From Fragilariopsis cylindrus CCMP1102 (lineage: Eukaryota; Bacillariophyta; Bacillariophyceae; Bacillariales; Bacillariaceae): a DNA stretch of 64,000 nucleotides. The position numbers were made by a program, and so were the translations under genes. Location of the stretch: positions 1-64,000 of the forward strand of contig FMBT01000418.1 in assembly GCA_900095095.1 (NCBI GenBank). The letters are read 5' to 3'. Shown here in pieces: positions 57,801-64,000 of this stretch (position 1 is its first letter; each line of letters starts with the position of its first letter). The notes below the pieces were generated by a model that was not told the DNA's origin, did not search any database, and saw only the letters and a list, made by a program, of their open reading frames with translations.

Positions 57801-57840
57801 CTTACGAAAAAAGCTAAAGCAATTCGACCTCGATGAGTAA
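54832..57840 (+). CDS. DHH-DHHA1 phosphoesterase with EF-hand pair and two CBS domains (1002 aa)
   Basis: This is a manganese-type DHH phosphoesterase, the superfamily of nanoRNases, cyclic-dinucleotide hydrolases and pyrophosphatases. N-terminal region: a hydrophobic signal (LKLLIGGIVLLVISSITV) followed by THAFQHP, an AF-type plastid cue, then a Ser/Asp-rich linker. DHH motifs: THCTADFDSLAS near 297, ALVDAQ, VVDHHVD near 418 and GIHADTGSLCYD. Residues about 646-703 hold two EF-hand loops (DLDGNGYIDRKE, DTNKDDIICFEE) inserted before DHHA1, whose GKHGGGGHPKAAS motif lies near 760. CBS 1 is at about 798-855 and CBS 2 at about 910-965, separated by a charged coil. Related DHH-CBS proteins usually end in a tRNA nucleotidyltransferase, absent here. 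Calcium plus nucleotide control is a reasonable inference; the substrate is unknown. Confidence 0.88.
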   Translation: MMATTKVERIRINNTDRITTDNKISCNNNNNSYNSPLIELSSLQKMRRLKLLIGGIVLLVISSITVTTHAFQHPLSITTLPSLPSRKKYEYPQQHRNQQQQHYNFNTNEQNRKQQAFLRRPLLMREFITSLSAAEESTSSSAGDPWSSSASSSFAASSPSVDSGIAAVDQEFQLDNDDLDFDFDHIDNDDEEDDEDDIFKDFENFDYTPFLEKELSLDSIDDDDNNDDITSASSSDVSTSSSPTTTTTTVEEDSVVEISIEDKTTRKEEQQQQQQDRPAVAEQSVHVVPITGFNVVLTHCTADFDSLASAVGLAKLWSSQTSVGNEDDDITDNDGDGDGDYDSSSSNFPTFVVLPRGCHPDVQRFLGLHKHLFPIRSLKSLPKDLSQLHRLALVDAQRKDRIGPAEVLLQHADRITVVDHHVDMESDIANITDYVVDGVGSVSTLIIERLMKQQEKQQAAASMSLSPLPVSTLTAAEATLLALGIHADTGSLCYDSTTPRDAFALAWVMAQGASQVAIAEHAKTSLSPEQQKVLTQALVNANATVAHGVTLTTVLLTADGFINGLAAVTKDAMELSSADVFLLGVVYEPKSGRGGRNKKTRPPGENVKSKLLKGKEKTIDQTTSTGIVHNPSPEYMNTLQKLRSSFDKKDLDGNGYIDRKELSAALVSSGIIATEDTILGLMDTIDTNKDDIICFEEFVEFSNDVQTKSRGQNYMLPSETSPEISTSPPSTLIIIGRVKPGVKTKSVNLGKLLGKHGGGGHPKAASATVRLNDESEAAGIMSDLVDELIETSLQEQATVGDFMTSPVLSVKPDMTEFQVEDLFTRYDVRALPVVNEENEVIGLVTYKEVAAAKQRMWNKEQKRLRQEANKKKQDDNDDDDDDDSLSPEEKKKIIEQRKIADEQRRRGPPVKAWMKQHIKTVEASLTMAEVEAILLENDVGCIPVVQDGSRYLVGMVTRTDVLRQHRYYPSLHYNNKGMSDSIAARAPIIALRKKLKQFDLDE

Positions 57841-58761
57841 TAATAGATACAATACAGCTAATAATAATATAATGATACAAATCAAGTCATTACTATTTGT
57901 TTCTTGATCTATGTGTTTATCTATCTTTCATATCAGCGAAGAAGCACACACATTCTCCTCGATTGAATAGCGTACATAAGTGCATACTGTAGTTAATATA
58001 TACATATATATACATATATACATATAGGTCCTAACGGTAACAAGAACATGCATCTGCATGGATGTTATGAAGAAGAATGAGTATGATATCGTATGGCATA
58101 GCGAACAGGTTATACATGACGATTGCCTGCTGGAAGGAATAGGAGATAAAGGAAGTCAAGTAAGTACGAATCCGATCTTATTCGCCAGTGAGCTTGAGAA
58201 ATAATATACGATAACACAAACACAAACGCAAACGTAAACGCATATCCTTTTCTATGGTAAGAAACTAGTACACCAACACATATAAGAAGATGAAAACTAT
58301 GATATATATATTTCATAACTAAATAGATTGCAGTAGTAGAAGAAAAACTGCCATTACCACCTCCTACGAAACACTGATGATTAATGAATATCATAGCCAA
58401 ATACAAGTATAATATATAATTTCTAGCTAGGATACACATCTTTCAATTACTATACTATATAACAATTGTGTATGAAATTAATTGTATCTATCATAATATA
58501 CGGTCTTTTGTGGTTGGGCTGTGCTGTGCAGGAGAGGGGCAGAGGATGAAAAATCCTCGCATTCATTCTCTCTTTCTCCTGTATGTTTATTATTATTTCC
58601 AATGGTTTGATTCCATTCCATTCCTTCGCTTTTGTTCTTTTTAAAACAAGCAACTGCTGCTTATTCTTGAATGAAAAGGTAATGGGTTTATATTATAGTA
58701 CTTCTATTCTTTACTTTTTCTTCTTGTCTTTGATAAAATTGAAAATTAATTTAATTAATCC
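57841..58761. other. Convergent intergenic region, no gene seen
   Basis: 920 AT-rich bases lie between two gene 3' ends. A TATACA repeat occurs at about 57998-58025, and a hexamer-like series ACAAAC/GCAAAC/GTAAAC at about 58214-58240. TACTGTA is at about 57983-57989. Frames on both strands (58110-58765) have no family signal. Confidence 0.5.
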
Positions 58762-59659
58762 TTAATTGTATTCACAAGTATAATCTTGCTGTGATAGAAT
58801 CAGCGATGTAATAAGTCCATATAGACCAATATTGGAGGCAAAGACTTGAATTAAAATCGTGGCCACAAAGAGATTATCATTACCCGAATTGGCTTGCCCA
58901 CCCGCATCACCGGAAAAGCCCATTTTTTTCCAAGATTCCGTCATTTGTGATTGTGCCCCCACCGCTCGTGTACCAGCATCGGCGGATATACCAATGGCGA
59001 TACCCGAAATTAAGGAGGTTAAGCCACAACAAAGACCGGCGGCTAAATGACAAAAGGCATTAAATTGGGAATAGGTCGCATACCGTGTGCCGGCTCCCGG
59101 TGGAGTAATCTTTCCATTCAAAATCACCGCTACAATCATCCCGTAAATACCTAAGACACCTGCCATCACCACTGGAATAATATTCTTCATTAATAATTCT
59201 GGTGATCGGATCCCCATGGCCATAATCCCTTGTCCTGCTCGGGCTGTTCCGTACGCACCACCAATGTCTACACAACACAAAAACATCAATCAATCAATAC
59301 ATTATTATTATTCATCGATCATTCGATTCAAATCAAATCAATTCGAGTTTTATTGAGGGAAATAAAGAGAAAAGTAAGTAATCATCAACCAGACTTGTTA
59401 GAATAGAACTAGATATAGACTAGAGAAACAACAAGTTTCAACGAGCGAGAGAACGGAAATCTCCTTCCTCCCCATCAGTAACAGTCAGTACATAATATAA
59501 AATAAATAGGAACTACACAACACTACCAAGGTACTTACTAGCAAAGCAGACCGCACAGGCAATTCCTATGAATCCCACCGTCGGTGCCCATGATGGACAC
59601 GCATAACTTTCATTGGAATCATTATAATATTCTTCCAGAACTCTCCGACTTTGATCCAT
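58762..59659 (-). CDS. V-ATPase proteolipid-like protein lacking the TM4 glutamate (208 aa)
   Basis: This is a four-helix member of the vacuolar H+-ATPase c-ring family. Exons 59659-59539 and 59267-58762 join (GTAAGT...TAG) to give FANIGGAYGTARAG at the end of helix 1. Helix 2 contains IIPVVMAGVLGIYGMIVAVIL, as in subunit c, and helix 3 contains GLTSLISGIAIGIS. The loop before helix 4 is about 20 residues longer than usual (AQSQMTESWKKMGFSGDAGG). In helix 4 the canonical F-A-E-A-L segment is F-A-S-N-I: Ser185 replaces the Glu that carries protons. No acidic residue stands nearby in helix 4. Either this is a structural, non-translocating ring subunit or a specialised paralog. The Val/Ile replacements elsewhere are conservative. 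The family call is firm; the functional consequence is inferred. Confidence 0.85.
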
Positions 59660-60538
59660 GATTATTTATTGTTATTGTTATTGTTATTGTTATTTCTAGT
59701 ATATTTGTATTTGTATTTGTATTTGTATTCGATATATAATATATATCTATCTATAATATATTGAAGATATTTCCAGTGCCTACAGTATGGCCGAGTTCGA
59801 TTGATGATGTTGATGTTGATTGTTGGTAGGTTTATAACTACGTTCAACAGTACTATCAGGAGAGATGATGAATACGGTACTGAACAATGTTGAGGCAAGA
59901 AGAGATGATGATAGTAGAACGAATGTTGAGCGACAAATTTAATTTTCTTTGGTCTACTGCGAAAGAAGGCCTTCCACCAATGCAAAACTATAAAATGGAC
60001 ACGTACTAGTATCTCCACATTCACTATCATCACGACTTTTTTTAGCGAGATAATTATTTGTGGTGCCGTGAAATGTTAATTTATATCCATACTCGTATAT
60101 ATTCATTGACAATGCACGCGTGAAATAAGTGGATTTTAAATAAAACATTTTTGAACGGCTATAAAATAAATTATTTGGGGGAGGATTGTCCGATTTATTT
60201 GATATTTATTTGCTGGAGGAAACACAGAATTTGTGTATCCATGTCTGAAATGGAAGGCAGATGGTCCTTCAGCAATATCCGGGTTACAATACTATACGGA
60301 AGATCTATGATTTTTCCTTTTCATGAAGAAAAACGCTAACAAATTTACAGTAAGTTACTGGCATCAATAATAATTTCTTTGTTTCTTCATTCTTCATCAT
60401 CAATCAATGATGATGCAGTGATTCATTCATTCTTTCACTCTCACTTCAATTTTAGCATCTGGATCGGACAACAGCATATACAAATAGCTTAAATCGTCGT
60501 CGTTGGACTTATTCTTCACGAGTACATATCGTTGATCG
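59660..60538. promoter_or_regulatory. Divergent intergenic region, proteolipid / ABC1 kinase
   Basis: Two hexamer repeats, TTATTG (59666-59694) and TTTGTA (59704-59732), lie just upstream of the proteolipid start. TACAGTA is at 59781-59787 and 60346-60352. The minus-strand frame 59662-60033 only reads through these repeats and is not supported. Confidence 0.5.
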
Positions 60539-63500
60539 TTGAACAGAGTATCGACGTTACGCAGAACGATAACAGAAGTGATGCATCATATTAATAGGAA
60601 ACGCACAAGAATAGTAATGGTTTCGAGTACAGCACCACCAACAACTTCGACAATGGTAACTTTGGTTCCATTATCATCATCGTCGTCGTCGTCGTCGTCG
60701 GCGCGTATGATACTATTAGTATCAATGATTTTCGTCTGTAGCATCCTTTCTTCTTGTACATACCAAACAACGATGATGGTATCAGCATTTTTGCCACACA
60801 ATAGTTGTAGTAGAAGAAATAATAATGTTATATCATCATCAACAACAACATCAACAACAACAACTCAACGCTTTGTTACATCGGCATCAAAACCGAGAAC
60901 TAGTTCAAGTAAGAGTAAGATTGATATCACGCAATCAAAGAATATGAATAAGAAGAAGAAGAAACAAATATTGCAAAAACAACAACAAGTGAATAGGAAT
61001 AATTCCGAGAATGAGAACGGCGATAACGACCACAATAACAACAATATGGAGGAGAAGAAGAAGATTATATCATCTGTTTCTCCTAGACTACAAAAGGCAA
61101 AACTACTTTTGGGTCAATTAACTATAGATGAAGAGGAAGAAGAAAGTCTGAATATGGGTAGTAGTGTTAGTAGTAGTACGAGTACCAGTAGCAGTAGCAG
61201 TAGCAAAAACGCCAACAAAAACAAAAACAGGGGCAAGAAGCAAAAGGACAAAAAGGTCATCAAAGATAATGATGATACTGATACGGTAGTGGTTCCGGAT
61301 AATCAATGGTCGAATGGATTATTAGATGGATCAGATGTGGTGACACGGTATGCGTTTCGTCAGGGGATTAAAATTGCGGAACCACTCGTGAAGTATGATC
61401 CCATTAAGGCAGAAAAAATGTTATTCAAACAACCCGATCGATGGTTGATACGTAATATAGAAATAGCGGTACCGCTCGGTTGGTGGGCGGTGGGTGTCGT
61501 ACAAGATTATTTTTTATTTGACGGTGGTGGTAATAATAATAATGGAGATGATACTACTATTGATACGAAACAACTGGTAGCCTCCGCCAAACGACGGAAG
61601 AAACGTGCTATACAATTACGGAAGGCCATCTCTAATTTAGGACCTGCCATCATCAAGGCCGGACAGGCCTTATCCAGTCGACCCGACTTACTACCATTAG
61701 AGTATTTAGACGAATTACAAAAATTACAAGATGATGTACCAAGATTTTCGAATAAATTAGCCTTTGCCACGGTCGAAGAAGAATTAGGTGTACAAAGTTT
61801 TGACGATGGTAAGTAACTACACTACGATGTTGTTTGTTTTGTTATCTGGTCCCGATCTGATCTGATCTGATCTGGCTTGATATGGTTGTTATATTATATT
61901 ATATTATATATTATATTATTGGCAAATGATATTTCAAAACATAAAACAGAAACTTGAATTCTTAATATAACTTGAAGAGAAATTATGAAAACTTTCTGAT
62001 GTCAAAATAATAATAATTATAATCATATTACTATATTATTATATGTAATAATATTTCTTTCCTTTGTTGTGTATTACGAACATTATTTTCTCATATTCTT
62101 TTTCTTCTTATTCTAATTCCTATTCCATTTTTCAATACAATACACACTCTCTAAAGTTTTTGAATTGGAATTTGAAGAACCAATTGCAGCAGCATCCATC
62201 GGACAAGTCTATAAGGGCCGACTCAAAGCGAATGGTGATATGGTGGCTATTAAAATCCAACGTCCAAATTGTGAAGAAATTATTGCCTTAGATTTGTATA
62301 TATTACGGTGGTGGTCTGGTATATACAATAAAATATTTCAATTTCTAAATCGTGATATTAATGTCCAGTCTATCATTGATGATTTTGGTGAATTAATATA
62401 TCGTGAAATTGATTATGTTGCGGAAGGTATGTACTGTATTTGATACAATAATGTTAAAACCGTGTGTGTGTGTGTGTAAATGCATACTTTTATTGCATGC
62501 ATGGATCTATCATTATTGTTCGTATGTAAACTAAACTCGTATACATTTGTATTTTAAAATTTTCTTTTCTCATCGTGAAAACAAAACACAACAACCACAT
62601 ACAGCCGCCAATGCACAACGTTTCAACGAATTATATGCAAGTGTAGCCGAAGAAGTTTTTGTTCCTAAAGTTTACTCGGATCTGACCACAAGGAAAGTAT
62701 TAGTTATGGAATGGGTTGATGGTTCTCGATTAACTGACAGTGCTTATTTGGATAAATACGATTTAGATCGAAGTAAATTAATTGATACATTAGTCCAATC
62801 ATCAATACGACAAATTCTAGAAAATGGTACGTAATACTACGAAGAAACAACATACAAATATTATGTACAGACTATGCTCGCAAACAACACCGCAAATAAA
62901 AAAATATGTTTGTCGCCGCTTGCATGGATCATTCACAAATCTAAAACTCATTTTTCCTCAATAATTATTCTTTGTTGTTATTAGGATTTTTTCATGCCGA
63001 TCCGCATGGCGGAAATCTGTTAGCATGTCCGGATGGTAGACTTTGTTATCTCGATTTTGGTATGATGTCCTATGTAGATCGTACACAACGGAATGGATTT
63101 TTGTTGGCCGTTGTACACATCGTCAATCGTGATTGGGCCGAGCTAATTAAAGTATATCAACGATTAGGATTCATTCCAGTAGAAGAAGATTCCAAACCGA
63201 TTGAAATTGCCCTAGAGAAGGCATTACCTGATGTATTAAATGCGGATATTTCAGAACTCAACTTTAAGAATGTTGTTAATAAGCTTGGTGATATCTTCTA
63301 CACCTTCCCATTCAGCCTACCACCCTTCTACATTGCAATTATTCGTTGTTTGGGTGTATTGGAGGGATTGGCAATTCAAGTGGATCCCACCTCAAGAATT
63401 ATCAGTGAGGCATACCCCTATGTTGCAAGCCGAGTCTTAACTGACCCTCAACAAGATCTTCAAGAGGCATTGAAACGTCTAGCCTTAACAAGTGATGGTA

Positions 63501-64000
63501 GAGTACGATGGAATAGATTAGAAGGACTTCTAGACGAAGCTCAGGGATCTTCAGGCTATGACGTTTCTGCGGCATTGAATCTATTGACTGACTACCTCAT
63601 TTCTGATGAAGGAGATGCAGTATTGAGTGATTTGGCAGACGAAATCGTGCACGAAGCAGATAGTCTTGGAACTGATGGTCTGTCGTATCTTGTGAAGGCT
63701 ATTCAAGCGATTGCGATCAACGACGACATATCCACAGTCAATGCCTTTCGGTCACTGCAATCAGTGATCAGTCAGGAAAAAGGACTCAGTGATGAAGTCA
63801 AAGGTGTTCTTCCAAAACCGACTGAATCTATGATGAGATTTTCAAAGATCCTTTCTTTACTTAACGTGGGAGCAGATACAGATTATTCGAAAATTGTACC
63901 AATCATTCGTAAGCTTGCGGTGGAACCAAAAATTCAACGCAAATCCAACGAGATAACAGCAAGGTTGGGAGAGAGAGCTCTCAGTAGGTCATTACGATCT
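60539..64000 (+). CDS. ABC1/UbiB-family atypical kinase, plastid-targeted, 3' incomplete
   Basis: The kinase-like ABC1K/UbiB/ADCK family controls prenylquinone and isoprenoid-lipid metabolism. Exons 60539-61808, 62157-62426, 62605-62826 and 62985 to beyond the window end all join in phase 1 (GTAAGT, GTATGT, GTACGT donors). Motifs: the family KxGQ signature in IIKAGQALSSRPDLLP, the Ala-rich loop PIAAASIGQVYKG, VAIKIQRP with the catalytic Lys, LVMEWVDGSRL, the catalytic GFFHADPHGGNLL and YLDFGMM. A signal segment (MILLVSMIFVCSILSS) followed by VSAFLP indicates plastid import; its Met at 60707 is a likelier start than 60539. A Ser/Asn/Lys-rich linker of about 150 residues precedes the kinase core. 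The open frame continues to 64000, so the C-terminus is outside the window. Confidence 0.9.
61853..61921. repeat. GATCT and ATATT pentanucleotide runs in ABC1 kinase intron
   Basis: Four GATCT units (about 61853-61874) are followed by an ATATT-type run (about 61888-61921) in the first intron. Pentamer repeats also lie in the PGK and permease introns. Confidence 0.7.

Overview
This window reads as nuclear DNA of a photosynthetic stramenopile, most likely a diatom. A fucoxanthin-chlorophyll a/c antenna gene carries a two-part plastid presequence with an AFAP-type cleavage site, and further proteins have signal peptides followed by an AF or SAF motif. Introns are short GT-AG introns with GTAAGT-like donors. 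Proteins are full of Gln, Asn, Ser, Thr and Asp homopolymers. Composition is AT-rich and genes are dense on both strands. I saw no rRNA, tRNA or CRISPR array.

Layout. 1-11152: one apparently intact APE-type non-LTR retrotransposon with two long ORFs that overlap in a stop-restart arrangement, plus unassigned flanks. 11891-18106: divergent phosphoglycerate kinase (-) and ATG1/ULK-type autophagy kinase (+). 18931-23369: a protein with six bromodomains. 25002-27088: an ARM-like protein of unknown function. 28386-31576: a low-complexity, probably myristoylated N-terminal piece and a PDZ protein, perhaps one gene. 32304-33739: PICOT/Grx3-type monothiol glutaredoxin (-). 34164-36149: UNC93-like transporter (-). 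37999-38783: FCP antenna (-), divergent from a Gfo/Idh/MocA oxidoreductase (39320-40448). 40735-41430: hypothetical (-). 41704-41924: a Stowaway-like MITE. 42679-44098: a LarE-like PP-loop sulfur transferase. 44279-45013: a small tail-anchored protein (-). 45597-48387: a six-exon NCS2 nucleobase permease (-), divergent from 49116-51842, a CbiZ-CbiB fusion. 52004-54145: a DAG/sphingosine-type lipid kinase (-). 54832-57840: a DHH phosphoesterase with EF-hands and CBS domains. 58762-59659: a V-ATPase proteolipid-like gene (-) lacking the essential Glu. 60539-64000: a plastid ABC1/UbiB kinase, cut by the window end.

The most striking system is the CbiZ-CbiB fusion. One polypeptide combines a corrinoid amidohydrolase, which removes the nucleotide loop side chain, with the synthase that re-attaches an aminopropanol arm. 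That is the logic of remodelling pseudocobalamin into usable B12, and diatoms often depend on external B12. It shares a promoter region with a nucleobase permease.

Two window-wide patterns matter to anyone using this sequence. First, at least ten apparent single-base deletions of the same sign, most at short homopolymers or simple repeats, break five otherwise normal genes. This looks like consensus error rather than biology. Second, a TACTGTA/TACAGTA motif, often extended to a palindrome, recurs upstream of most genes and is rare in coding sequence.
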